A stretch of 64,000 nt of DNA. It comes from Chthoniobacterales bacterium (GTDB lineage Bacteria; Verrucomicrobiota; Verrucomicrobiia; Chthoniobacterales; UBA10450). The translations under genes and the position numbers were made by a program. Of the stretch, positions 24,201 through 31,251 are shown piece by piece. Where the stretch lies: the NCBI GenBank assembly GCA_003244145.1, contig QHBM01000019.1, positions 1 through 64,000 of the forward strand, written 5' to 3'. The notes under the pieces were generated by a model. The model was given only the letters and a program-made list of their open reading frames with translations. It searched no databases and was not told the DNA's origin. How positions within the stretch are numbered: position 1 is the stretch's first letter; every line of letters starts with the position of its first letter.

Positions 24201-25038
24201 GAACGGCCAAATCACATTGACTGCGAACGGGGCCCTCGCTTCGGTCGATCCCACCAAACCGGCGCCCTCCACCGGCCAACCGCTTAACATCGCAACGCGA
24301 CTCGCCATTCAAAGTGGCGACAATGTTCTCATCGCTGGCTTCATCGTCACTGGACCAAGCGGTTCGACCAAGAAGGTGCTGATCCGCGGGCTGGGTCCCT
24401 CTCTCGCCGGCCTTGGCGTGCCGGGCACGATTTCCGATCCTCTGCTCGAGTTGCATAAGCCGGATGGAAGCGTTGTGATCAACGATGACTGGCAGCAAGG
24501 CGACACCAGCCAAATACCGTCCGGCTTCGCGCCGAGCGACCCGCGAGAGTCAGTCGTGGTGGCTACACTAGGGCCGGGGAATTACACCGCGATCTTGAAA
24601 GGCGCGCACGGAGAAACCGGCGTGGGTCTCGCGGAAGTGTATGATCTCGATTCCGCGTCAGCGGCGCAGTTGGGCAACATCGCCACCCGCGGCTTGGTGC
24701 AGACCGGCGACAATGTGTTGATCGGCGGCTTCATTATCGGCGGCACGGAACCGGCGAAAGTGGTCGTGCGCGCGATTGCTCCCTCGCTCGCCGCCATTTT
24801 GCCAGGCGTATTACAGGCCACCACACTCGAATTGCACGACTCGAACGGCAGCGTGATCAGCAATGAAGGCTGGCGCAGTACCCAGGAGAGCGAACTCCTC
24901 GCGACGCAGCTTCAGCCAGCCAACGATAACGAAGCCGCGATCCTCGCGACGCTCGTTCCTGGAAACTACACCGCCATCGTGCGCGGAAAAAATAACACGA
25001 CCGGTATCGCGGTGGTGGAAGCGTACAATTTACAGTAA
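21298..25038 (+). CDS. Giant secreted/surface octapeptide-repeat protein
   Basis: A 1246-residue protein starting at ATG 21298 with a signal peptide (about residues 1-26, 'LPILLACICAIVSRSAAQ'). Next comes a domain with 'SANPWLAD' and 'GDEITFSATGSVQYGGG', resembling PA-IL/LecA-type sugar-binding lectins (tentative). Then two 'FTVNGSS' beta domains, an Ig-like part, 'NWNDANNWRDALG', the helix 'FDGFLTAIQNFGNWIIHRP', a proline-rich linker, about nine octapeptides (about residues 754-828), a 'SPGHSAGAISILGNYTQ' autotransporter-like section and the duplicated C-terminal module. It is paralogous to the truncated protein at 11040-14636, over almost the full length. It is divergent from the ECF sigma gene. 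Adhesion or extracellular matrix is a likely role; no outer-membrane barrel is seen. Confidence 0.87.
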   Translation: MKYHRLFNLPILLACICAIVSRSAAQTGSIPVPGSANPWLADAATAAGGDAAPGQSPVLVQLVDFNVGDEITFSATGSVQYGGGTPTDPPDGDSGTFRSLFHLFDSTNGGPENGIAGLNAPANSLVGVFLRSSAPVPGGSPAPFFNFAPGGNVPGNIDYTSLQPTIAQPFFIGDGRTASGIPQRVNVPAGATRLFLGTMDGSGWFNNSGSFSVTITLASHPPVAPAHGGLSATVFTVNGSSSPSANVADTALRFAAQQTGTPAGLIVRVQVNTVPNNNANDWVDLNNGSKGYMTLDKGTQQFVLSSTNYGLANGLYFRALSTADGYPPSASNIVGPLDLTAGQSHLGTTTLYVATNGPGQEMKFRAQVGTDQAGIGLSIQATTSPHDEASWTDLNDGNSGGMHPFADAKQFYLDTTKYPAGDAVYFRAVATAPGFLKSLSNIIGVSPVVVGAAPEVNAFPSTLDQLQPGSGSGLTPNDPFILLLGSLKFTAQASSREGRAINKLGLIYDGSTLGGDRSGDKATLDYQTNVPGDHTLKAFATDDRGITGYAEPVYIRIAPPGGKVFTMSSFGNWNDANNWRDALGNNGVPGANDFAIVGASNVSITQSVNAYAVSLIGGSINGAGGGLTVTGSFQIAGGQLKNLNTTITDSGTLSLVGDGNVPMSGSLINYGTFKLTGRGGIVPVPVGAEAVRSAGAPGIDSTGIFDGFLTAIQNFGNWIIHRPSTPPKPKPIPPTPPPVELPRLIVASTFENKGKLITNDGGSLITNDGGSLITNDGGSIIGNDGASLISQDGGSIVASGGGNIVASGAGNLIGNDGASIVAQGGGNFTIRSGDGVNAATAGSGFVQTGGETDLSHMLISGAVSIEGGTLTGSGIIVGNVTNNSFISPGHSAGAISILGNYTQRTQGTLIVENGGAGPRQYDRLQVSGTASLGGKLDVRDINGYTPDPADTFSPLGFSSATGSLTTSSNGQITLTANGALASVDPTKPAPSTGQPLNIATRLAIQSGDNVLIAGFIVTGPSGSTKKVLIRGLGPSLAGLGVPGTISDPLLELHKPDGSVVINDDWQQGDTSQIPSGFAPSDPRESVVVATLGPGNYTAILKGAHGETGVGLAEVYDLDSASAAQLGNIATRGLVQTGDNVLIGGFIIGGTEPAKVVVRAIAPSLAAILPGVLQATTLELHDSNGSVISNEGWRSTQESELLATQLQPANDNEAAILATLVPGNYTAIVRGKNNTTGIAVVEAYNLQ
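23557..23781 (+). repeat. In-frame 24-bp tandem repeats encoding octapeptides (about 9 units)
   Basis: Units read GGSLITND, GGSLITND, GGSIIGND, GASLISQD, GGSIVASG, GGNIVASG, AGNLIGND, GASIVAQG. The first units are nearly identical as DNA, so slippage that adds or removes 24 bases would keep the frame. The same consensus is seen at 13110-13358. Confidence 0.9.
24283..25038 (+). repeat. Duplicated 756-bp 3' segment, copy 2 (C-terminal module pair)
   Basis: Ungapped counterpart of 13881-14636; see there. A more divergent version of the same module pair forms most of the protein encoded at 57066-58001. Confidence 0.85.
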
Positions 25039-25052
25039 GGCTACGAGACCAA

Positions 25053-26168
25053 TCACGTCGCCGCGCGTTCTTCCGTGCGCTTGGTTTGCAAACGGAGTTG
25101 GCCGCAGGCGGCGTCGATATCGTGGCCTTTTTCGCGACGCAGGGTGGCGACCGTCCCATGCTCGTGCAGGATGGAGAGAAAACGTTCCTGCCGCGCGCGC
25201 GATGGGCGCGACCATTCCAGGCCTTCCACGGTGTTGTACGGAATCAGATTCACTTTGGCGCCTAACCGCCGCGCGTGAGCGGCGAGCAGGTGGGCTTGTT
25301 CCTCGGCGTCGTTCACGTCCGCGATCAGGATGTATTCGAAGTAGATGCGTTGCTTCTTGCGGCTCGCGTAATAATCGCACGCGCTGAGTAACGCGTTCAG
25401 GTCATACTTGCGGTTCACCGGCATGATCCGATTTCGCACTTCGTCGGTGGCGCCGTGGAGTGAGATGGCGAGCCGGCTTTGAAGCGGTTGGTCGGCGAGC
25501 TGGCGGATTTGCGGCGCGAGGCCGCTGGTCGAAACCGTGATGTGACGCGCGCCAATTTCCATGCCCCAGGGGGCGTTGATGATTTGGATGGCGCGGACAA
25601 CGTTGGCGAAATTTGCCAGCGGTTCGCCCATCCCCATGAAGACGACGTTGTCGATCTTTTCGCCGCTTTCTTTCTCGACCGCGAGCAGTTGCTGCACGAT
25701 CTCGCCGACCTCGAGATTGCGCGAAAATCCATCCAGGCCGCTCGCGCAAAATTTGCAGCCATAGGCGCAACCGACCTGCGTGGAAACGCAGATGGTGCGC
25801 CGATCCGAGGTCGCACCGTAGAGCGAAGGCGAGGCGGGGATCAGGACCGACTCGATCAGATTGCTGTCGGCGAGCCGGAACAAAAACTTCCGGGTGGTAT
25901 CTTTCGAGCCGAGGATACGAATTATTTCGAGCTGGTGAAACTCGAAGACCTCGGCGAGTTGCTTCCTTAACTCCAGCGGAAGATCGCTCATTGCGTCGAA
26001 AGAAGTAACTCGCTTTTCATAGATCCAATTCGCGATCTGTTTCGCGCGATAGGGCCGCTCATTTCGCGCGGCGAGATCCGCCGCGATCTCTTCCAGAAGA
26101 AGAGATTGGATCGAGGGTTTGCCGGCCTTTTGCACTACGGAGGTTACGGCAGGCGGGCGCTCATTCAA
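25053..26168 (-). CDS. rlmN: 23S rRNA (adenine2503-C2)-methyltransferase, dual-specificity RlmN
   Basis: A 371-residue radical-SAM enzyme that methylates C2 of A2503 in 23S rRNA and, in many bacteria, A37 of some tRNAs. The cluster-binding motif 'CAYGCKFC' lies near residues 133-140, followed by 'FMGMGEPLANF', and the C-terminal 'RREKGHDIDAACGQL' holds the conserved Cys that resolves the methyl-enzyme intermediate. The mechanism-based Cys pair is therefore complete. Length is normal. The gene converges on the giant secreted-protein gene with a 14-base gap and is divergent from the membrane protein at 26278 across an inverted repeat. Confidence 0.96.
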   Translation of the reverse strand: MNERPPAVTSVVQKAGKPSIQSLLLEEIAADLAARNERPYRAKQIANWIYEKRVTSFDAMSDLPLELRKQLAEVFEFHQLEIIRILGSKDTTRKFLFRLADSNLIESVLIPASPSLYGATSDRRTICVSTQVGCAYGCKFCASGLDGFSRNLEVGEIVQQLLAVEKESGEKIDNVVFMGMGEPLANFANVVRAIQIINAPWGMEIGARHITVSTSGLAPQIRQLADQPLQSRLAISLHGATDEVRNRIMPVNRKYDLNALLSACDYYASRKKQRIYFEYILIADVNDAEEQAHLLAAHARRLGAKVNLIPYNTVEGLEWSRPSRARQERFLSILHEHGTVATLRREKGHDIDAACGQLRLQTKRTEERAAT

Positions 26169-26189
26169 AGCGCGAGCGTTTTACCGAAA

Positions 26190-26267
26190 CTCGCACAAAG
26201 GACACGAAGGTCACCACGGTCGCTAAAATTAAACCAACCTTTGTGTCCGTTGTGGACTTCGTGCGAG
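26190..26267. repeat. Imperfect inverted repeat (CACAAAGGACACGAAGG type)
   Basis: The left arm (26190-26210, CTCGCACAAAGGACACGAAG) is matched by a right arm at 26238-26267 that contains CCTTTGTGTCC and CTTCGTGCGAG. Elements of this wording are common between genes of environmental bacteria. It sits in the promoter gap between rlmN and the membrane-protein gene. Confidence 0.65.
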
Positions 26268-26277
26268 GTTCCCATCG

Positions 26278-27024
26278 ATGTCGATCGCATCGCACAAAAC
26301 AAATCGCACTTCTCTCGCGATCGGTTGGGAGGCGGCAAAGGCTAACGCGGCCCCGGCCTTCATCCTGCAGGGCGCGATGCTGGTCGTTCTGATCTCCTAT
26401 TACTTGAGCCCAGCGTGCGCGGATTTTCTCAATCGCCTGGCGCAATACAAAGAGCAGCACGGCCTCGTCTTCGTCGTCATCGCCGCTGTGCTTGCCGGGG
26501 CGATCGTGCCGGAGCTGTTCGTCATCGTCTTTTTCCAACGAGGGCGGCCGCACCGGCAAAATCTCCGTAACCTGGCCTTCACCGTCCCGACGTGGGGCAT
26601 CGACGGGATCCTGGTCGATCTGATGTATCGGTTGAACGCCGTTTGGTTTGGCGATGTGGTCACCGTTGGCGTGGTCGTCGCGAAAATCCTGGTGGACCAG
26701 CTCGGCTACAACCCGTTTTTCGCCGCGCCGAGCGAAGTGCTCGTTTACGAATGGAAGAACGAAGGGTTCTCCTGGAAATCGGTTCGGCGCGCGCTGACCT
26801 GGGAACATTATCGCGACAAAATCGTTCCGACGTTGCTCGCCACCTGGGCGGTTTGGGGGCCGCTCATGGCGATCATTTATTCGCTGCCCTATCCGTTGCA
26901 GTTCCCGCTCTTCAGCATTGCGCTCACTTTCTGGGTGCTGCTTCTCACTTACATGACGAATCGATTTGCGGGAAAGATTGAAGCTGATGCGCCGCCCGCG
27001 TTGGCTGTCGCGACAGAGGATTAG
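26278..27024 (+). CDS. Integral membrane protein, possibly Mpv17/PMP22-like
   Basis: A 248-residue protein with about four membrane segments (about 25-45, 60-80, 185-205, 210-230). The C-terminal half shows the order typical of the eukaryotic Mpv17/PMP22 family: 'KILVDQLGYNPFFAAPSEV', then 'YRDKIVPTLLATWAVWGPLM', then 'PLQFPLFSIALTFWVLLLTY'. Bacterial members are uncommon, so this is tentative; without a search it should be called an unknown membrane protein. The gene is flanked on both sides by inverted repeats of two different families, and the right one begins at the stop codon. No operon partner. Confidence 0.72.
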   Translation: MSIASHKTNRTSLAIGWEAAKANAAPAFILQGAMLVVLISYYLSPACADFLNRLAQYKEQHGLVFVVIAAVLAGAIVPELFVIVFFQRGRPHRQNLRNLAFTVPTWGIDGILVDLMYRLNAVWFGDVVTVGVVVAKILVDQLGYNPFFAAPSEVLVYEWKNEGFSWKSVRRALTWEHYRDKIVPTLLATWAVWGPLMAIIYSLPYPLQFPLFSIALTFWVLLLTYMTNRFAGKIEADAPPALAVATED

Positions 27025-27092
27025 ACCGCGGATTACTCGGATTTAAACGGATCTGATTCTCGGAATCCGTGTCATCAGCGCAATCCGCGGTT
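27025..27092. repeat. Imperfect inverted repeat (ACCGCGGATTACNCGGAT type)
   Basis: The left arm 27025-27052 begins ACCGCGGATT and the right arm 27065-27092 ends AATCCGCGGTT; the arms match in the outer 10 bases and again at ACGGAT/ATCCGT. It starts directly after the stop codon of the membrane-protein gene and may serve as its terminator. Confidence 0.65.
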
Positions 27093-27150
27093 GGTTTCTG
27101 GGTCGATCTCTGGACGAAAACCAACAAGCTGTCATCGTAAGCGCCGAAGG

Positions 27151-27648
27151 ATGAGATCGCACGAAATTTTCCAACGGATATCGCCTGCGCTCGCCGCGCA
27201 GATTTTCACTTTCATGCAGACAGAGCAGAAGCCGGTCTACAAAGCGGCCATCCAGGGCCTGGCGAACCACCGGAATCTGCGCGGGGTGTTTATCGAGCGG
27301 AAACCGCCGGTCGAACGTTTCCCGTGGATGCAAACCGCGCTGGCTCGCAGCGTCAGCGATTCGCTCGCGAGCCATTTTCTCCAGGCGTGGCTGCTCGGCG
27401 CGAACAAAGAGATGCTTTGCGATTTTCTCGATGGGCTCGAGGTCAAACACGATGATGACGGCACGGTAGAGGAACTTCCCGCCGCGCCGCCGAAGGAAAA
27501 AATCGCCGCCGCGGTCTCGAAGCTCCTGGAGAAATATCCGGCGGAAACCGTGGCGGTTTATCTGCACGCCTTTCGCGACATGGACAGCACCGTCCAATGG
27601 CCTGCACTCAACGAGATTTTGGCCGAAGAGCCGCGGTTGAAACTGTAG
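27151..27648 (+). CDS. Conserved-looking soluble protein of unknown function
   Basis: A 165-residue protein, not recognised. The ATG at 27151 follows GAAGG at close spacing; reading upstream gives non-protein-like sequence. Predicted mostly helical, with 'QIFTFMQTEQKPVYKAAIQG' and 'LASHFLQAWLLGANKEMLCD' as the main amphipathic helices, and a short proline/alanine-rich break ('LPAAPPKEK') near residue 110. There is no signal peptide or membrane segment. It stands alone, convergent with the HAD phosphatase gene. A structural or regulatory role cannot be guessed from the sequence. Confidence 0.72.
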   Translation: MRSHEIFQRISPALAAQIFTFMQTEQKPVYKAAIQGLANHRNLRGVFIERKPPVERFPWMQTALARSVSDSLASHFLQAWLLGANKEMLCDFLDGLEVKHDDDGTVEELPAAPPKEKIAAAVSKLLEKYPAETVAVYLHAFRDMDSTVQWPALNEILAEEPRLKL

Positions 27649-27727
27649 CCGCTAAGAGAATGAATTGAACCCCGAAATCTTTCGGGATGAGACGGATTTC
27701 TGAAGTCCTTATTCCTTCGATCCGCGG

Positions 27728-28510
27728 TCAAAAAAATTCTGCGAAATGCAAGAGCGCTTCATCCACACCGGCACCGCATGTTTTCGCGGCGACGTATCCG
27801 CCCGCGGAAATCACCGCGTCCTTCACTTCCGGAATGGCGTTGGCCGGACAGGCGGGATATTGCGCGAAACGGCCGTCGAGCATCGAGATATCGTTGTGAT
27901 GATCGCCGGCGGCGAAAATCTCCTCGCGCGGGATTTCAAGCAGACGCGATAACTCGGCCAAGGCCGCGCCTTTGTGGTAATCGGCGTGACAAAAGCGCAG
28001 ATAAACGGTGTTGCGCTGGTAATGAAACTTTGGCTGGTTGGCGCGAGCCTGATCGATGAATTTCGTAACGCGATCCAACTCTTCTTCGCTTTCGGCAATG
28101 AGGCCTTCCAAGCCCGCTGTGTGATAAAGCAGGCGCGCTTTCGTTTTGTGGTTAACGAAATCGACCACTTCGGCCAGGACCGATTCCGCTGAATGGAAAA
28201 GCTCGGCATGCTCACGGGCGACGCGTTCGTTCCAATCGCCGTACGGTTCCCATTTTCCGCCGTTGGATGAGCGGCGAAAAATATCGCGCTCGCTCGTGAG
28301 GATGAAATCGGGGTGAATCGGAAATGCCAGATCAGTTAGGCCCGATTCGAGCAGATCGACGGAGCGCCCGGTGTTGATCGCCCAAATCACGCCATCGCCT
28401 TGCAGCGTCTCGATCTGTTTCATGCAACCGCGATCGAGCACGGGATCGCTGCCGTGCGCGACCAGGGTGCCGTCGAAATCGGTGCTGAGCAGGCGGATTT
28501 TTGGTGACAT
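27728..28510 (-). CDS. HAD-superfamily hydrolase (Cof/sucrose-phosphatase-like)
   Basis: A 260-residue phosphatase of the haloacid-dehalogenase fold. Motif I is 'STDFDGTLV' (nucleophile Asp near residue 10), motif II 'WAINTGRS' (about 44) and motif IV 'AAGDHHNDISML' (about 205). The large insert between motifs II and IV is the C2 cap type seen in sugar-phosphate phosphatases. The substrate is unknown. The gene is divergent from the coiled-coil protein at 28600 and convergent with the unknown gene at 27151. Length and motifs are complete, so it should be active. Confidence 0.9.
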   Translation of the reverse strand: MSPKIRLLSTDFDGTLVAHGSDPVLDRGCMKQIETLQGDGVIWAINTGRSVDLLESGLTDLAFPIHPDFILTSERDIFRRSSNGGKWEPYGDWNERVAREHAELFHSAESVLAEVVDFVNHKTKARLLYHTAGLEGLIAESEEELDRVTKFIDQARANQPKFHYQRNTVYLRFCHADYHKGAALAELSRLLEIPREEIFAAGDHHNDISMLDGRFAQYPACPANAIPEVKDAVISAGGYVAAKTCGAGVDEALLHFAEFF

Positions 28511-28599
28511 CGGAGCGGCAACTTAGGGTTTGATTTCGCAACCGCAATCCGCCTTCGCTTGGCTTCGGCGGACAAGTCCGCTAAGGTTCGAAGGATCGA

Positions 28600-28884
28600 A
28601 TGAAATCGGCTTACGAACTGGCGATGGAACGGCTGGAGAAAAAGACGCCGAGCGTTGCGCTCACCGATGAGCAAAAGCAACAGATCGCGGAAATCGATTC
28701 CACCTTCAAAGCTCGCATCGCGGAGAAGGAGCTGTTTCTCAAGGACCAGATCAGCAAGGCGCTGACGGCAGGGAACGCGGAGGAAGCCGAGTCGCTGCAA
28801 AAGCAATTGACGATCGACGTGCGGCGTTTGCAGGAAGACGCCGAGACGAAGAAGGAAAAATTGCGCGCGAGCTTCGCGAAATAG
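28600..28884 (+). CDS. Small coiled-coil protein of unknown function
   Basis: A 94-residue highly charged protein, almost entirely predicted helix: 'YELAMERLEKKTPS', then 'TDEQKQQIAEIDSTFKARIA' and 'ESLQKQLTIDVRRLQEDAET'. Heptad spacing of Leu/Ile suggests a coiled coil. There is no membrane segment or signal. It lies 63 bases upstream of prs and may be the first gene of that transcript. Not recognised. A family of similar small helical proteins seems plausible, but no function can be offered. Confidence 0.75.
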   Translation: MKSAYELAMERLEKKTPSVALTDEQKQQIAEIDSTFKARIAEKELFLKDQISKALTAGNAEEAESLQKQLTIDVRRLQEDAETKKEKLRASFAK

Positions 28885-28947
28885 ATCTCCAATCGGCGAT
28901 TGCCAATGACGGGAGCCCGCGCCTAAGTTAGCGCCCCCTCCGAGATT

Positions 28948-29910
28948 ATGTTTGCGCATCAACCCGAGATGAAGGTCTTCAGCGGCTCTGCCAACCGGGA
29001 GCTGGCCCAACGCATTTGCGATGGGATCGGGACCCCGCTCGGCCAGGCGACGATCAGCTCGTTCCCCGACGGCGAGACCTACGTCAAAATCGAGGAGAAC
29101 ATTCGTGGCCGGGATGTTTTTATCATTCAGCCGACTTGTCCGCCGACCAACCAACACCTGATGGAATTGCTCATCATGGTGGATGCGGCCCGCCGCGCCA
29201 GCGCCGATCGCATCACTGCCGTAATTCCTTTTTTCGGATATGCGAGACAGGACCGCAAAGATCAGCCTAGGGTCCCGATCACGGCCAAGCTCGTCGCCAA
29301 TCTTCTCTACGCGGCCGGGGTGAGCCGCGTGCTGACGATGGATCTGCACGCGCAACAGGTGCAGGGATTCTTCGATATCCCGGTGGACCACCTTTATTCC
29401 ATGCCGGTTCTGCTTAAGTACATGCGCACGCGTCTTACCCGCAAGACGGTGGTCGTCTCGCCGGACGTGGGCGGATTGAAAATGGCGTCCGCCTATTCGC
29501 AGGCGCTCGGAGCCAATCTCGCGATCGTGGCCAAGCAGCGGAAGAGCGCGACGGAGACGAAGGCGCTTTATCTTATCGGCGATGTGGAGGGCTGCGATGT
29601 CCTGCTCGTGGACGATCTGACTGAGACGGCGGGCACGCTTGTTTCGGCGGCTACGATCCTAAAAGAGCACGGCGCCCTGAAGATTTACGCGGGGGTGGCC
29701 CACGCCGTCCTGGTCGATGCCGCGATTCCCCGGTTGCAAAATTCCCAGATCGAGGAATTAATAACTACGAACAGCACGCCCGTGCGCACGGTGGAGGGAT
29801 TTAAAACCAGCGTGCTTTGCGTCTCCGAGCTTCTCGGTGAAGGCATGAAACGAATTCACAATGACGAATCTGTTTCCTCGCTGTTCAAGATCGATAACGA
29901 CACCAAATAG
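28948..29910 (+). CDS. prs: Ribose-phosphate pyrophosphokinase
   Basis: A 320-residue cytosolic enzyme making PRPP from ribose-5-phosphate and ATP, feeding nucleotide, His and Trp synthesis. The ATP site 'FFGYARQDRKDQPR' (about residues 92-105), 'MDLHAQQVQGFFDIPVDHL' (about 130-150) and the PRPP loop 'VLLVDDLTETAGTL' (about 218-231) are all present. The PRPP loop has TE where most bacterial enzymes have ID, a minor difference. The start ATG at 28948 is taken; 'MKVFSGSANREL' seven residues in is an alternative. First of the tight run prs-rplY-pth-rpsF-ssb. Confidence 0.95.
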   Translation: MFAHQPEMKVFSGSANRELAQRICDGIGTPLGQATISSFPDGETYVKIEENIRGRDVFIIQPTCPPTNQHLMELLIMVDAARRASADRITAVIPFFGYARQDRKDQPRVPITAKLVANLLYAAGVSRVLTMDLHAQQVQGFFDIPVDHLYSMPVLLKYMRTRLTRKTVVVSPDVGGLKMASAYSQALGANLAIVAKQRKSATETKALYLIGDVEGCDVLLVDDLTETAGTLVSAATILKEHGALKIYAGVAHAVLVDAAIPRLQNSQIEELITTNSTPVRTVEGFKTSVLCVSELLGEGMKRIHNDESVSSLFKIDNDTK

Positions 29911-29919
29911 AATTCGAAC

Positions 29920-30627
29920 ATGGCCAAGCAAGTAAAACTCACAGCGGAACGGCGGACGGCCACAGGGCGTTCCGCGGTGCGAAAACTCAAGGCGTCCGGC
30001 TCGGTGCCCGCGAATATTTACGGCGCGAAGGACAAGCCGGAGAACTTGCAGGTATCCAAGCGCGACATCAACGCGCTCCTCAGCCACGCGGCGGGTGAAA
30101 ATATTTTGGTGGAACTGGAAATCGCCGGCGAGAGCAAGAATCGCCTCGCCCTCGTGCAGGAAGTCCAGCACGCGCCGGTGGGTGGCGCCATTTTGCATAT
30201 CGATTTCCACGCGGTTTCGATGGATGAAGTCATCGAAGCGGACGTCCCGCTTGAACCGATCGGCATCGCCAACGGCGTAAAAAATATGGGCGGCCTTCTC
30301 GAACAAAGCCTGCGCACCCTCGCGATCGAATGTCTGCCCCGCGACCTGCCTGATGTCATCACAGTGGATGTCTCCGCGCTCGACATCGGTAACGCCATTC
30401 ACGTGCGGGAAATTCAATTACCCACGGGTGTGACGACGCGAGTCCAGCCCGACCTCACCGCCTTCTCGGTCCTGGCACCGACGGTGGAAGAAGAGCCGGT
30501 GGTTGCTGCGGCAGAAGCGCCGACGGGACCTGAAGTGATCCGCGAGAAGAAGGAAGAACCGGAAGGGGCGGCTGCGCCCGGAGCTAAGGACAAGGCAGCT
30601 CCGAAAGAAAAAGAGCAGAAGAAGTGA
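29920..30627 (+). CDS. rplY: 50S ribosomal protein L25/general stress protein Ctc
   Basis: A 235-residue long-form (CTC) L25. The N-terminal half binds 5S rRNA ('KLTAERRTATGRSAVRKLKA', 'GSVPANIYG'), and 'LVQEVQHAPVGGAILHIDFH' marks the core. The second half is the extra beta domain ('VDVSALDIGNAIHVREIQLP'). The final 50 residues are an acidic/lysine-rich disordered tail. It lies 9 bases after prs, the usual prs-ctc-pth order. A heptamer repeat separates it from pth. Its incorporation into the large subunit is known family biology. Confidence 0.94.
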   Translation: MAKQVKLTAERRTATGRSAVRKLKASGSVPANIYGAKDKPENLQVSKRDINALLSHAAGENILVELEIAGESKNRLALVQEVQHAPVGGAILHIDFHAVSMDEVIEADVPLEPIGIANGVKNMGGLLEQSLRTLAIECLPRDLPDVITVDVSALDIGNAIHVREIQLPTGVTTRVQPDLTAFSVLAPTVEEEPVVAAAEAPTGPEVIREKKEEPEGAAAPGAKDKAAPKEKEQKK

Positions 30628-30631
30628 TCCA

Positions 30632-30659
30632 TTTTGGATTTTAGATTTTGGATTTTGGA
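30632..30659. repeat. Four tandem heptamers between rplY and pth
   Basis: TTTTGGA, TTTTAGA, TTTTGGA, TTTTGGA follow without gaps. They resemble short tandemly repeated repetitive (STRR) elements described in other bacteria. The repeat occupies the leader of pth, 10 bases before its start codon. Confidence 0.85.
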
Positions 30660-30669
30660 TTGAACGGAT

Positions 30670-31251
30670 GTGGACGAAACCACGCCACAGATTCGCTTGA
30701 TTGCCGGGCTCGGTAATCCCGGGCCGGAATACAACGGCACGCGCCACAACGTCGGATTCAACGTGGTCGATGCGCTTGCGTCGGAGTGGGGGCTCGCGTG
30801 GCAGCATTCGAAAAGCTGGCATGCGCTTTGGGCCAAGGGCGAGCAGGCGATCCTGGTGAAGCCGACGAGTTACATGAATCGAAGCGGCGAACCGATTTCC
30901 GCCGTGGCTAACTTCTATAAGATTGAGCCCGCCGAAATTCTCGTCGTGCTGGATGATCTCGACCTCACCCTGGGCCGATTGCGTCTTCGGTTGGAAGGCG
31001 GCACGGCAGGGCATAACGGACTGGAGTCGATCATCCTGCGATTCGGGACCGAAGCCATTCCCCGGTTGCGCATTGGTATTGGGGCGGCTCCCAACGAAGG
31101 CGCGGTCGATTATGTCCTCGGCCGTTTCTTCGAGGAAGAGCGCCCGATCGTGGAAAAAACCATCGTGCGCGCGACCGACGCGGTGAAATGCGCGATTGAC
31201 AAAGGCGTGCTTTCCGCGATGAACCTTTTCAACAAAAATCCAGAATCATGA
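30670..31251 (+). CDS. pth: Peptidyl-tRNA hydrolase
   Basis: A 193-residue enzyme that releases tRNA from dropped-off peptidyl-tRNA. 'AGLGNPGPEYNGTRHNVGF' holds the catalytic His, 'KPTSYMNRSG' the Asn loop, and 'VLDDLDLTLGRLRLR' the catalytic Asp. 'GGTAGHNGLESI' is the conserved glycine-rich loop. The start is GTG at 30670, the only one that gives the normal N-terminus; an ATG two bases earlier is out of frame. The stop overlaps the rpsF start (ATGA). Confidence 0.95.
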   Translation: MDETTPQIRLIAGLGNPGPEYNGTRHNVGFNVVDALASEWGLAWQHSKSWHALWAKGEQAILVKPTSYMNRSGEPISAVANFYKIEPAEILVVLDDLDLTLGRLRLRLEGGTAGHNGLESIILRFGTEAIPRLRIGIGAAPNEGAVDYVLGRFFEEERPIVEKTIVRATDAVKCAIDKGVLSAMNLFNKNPES

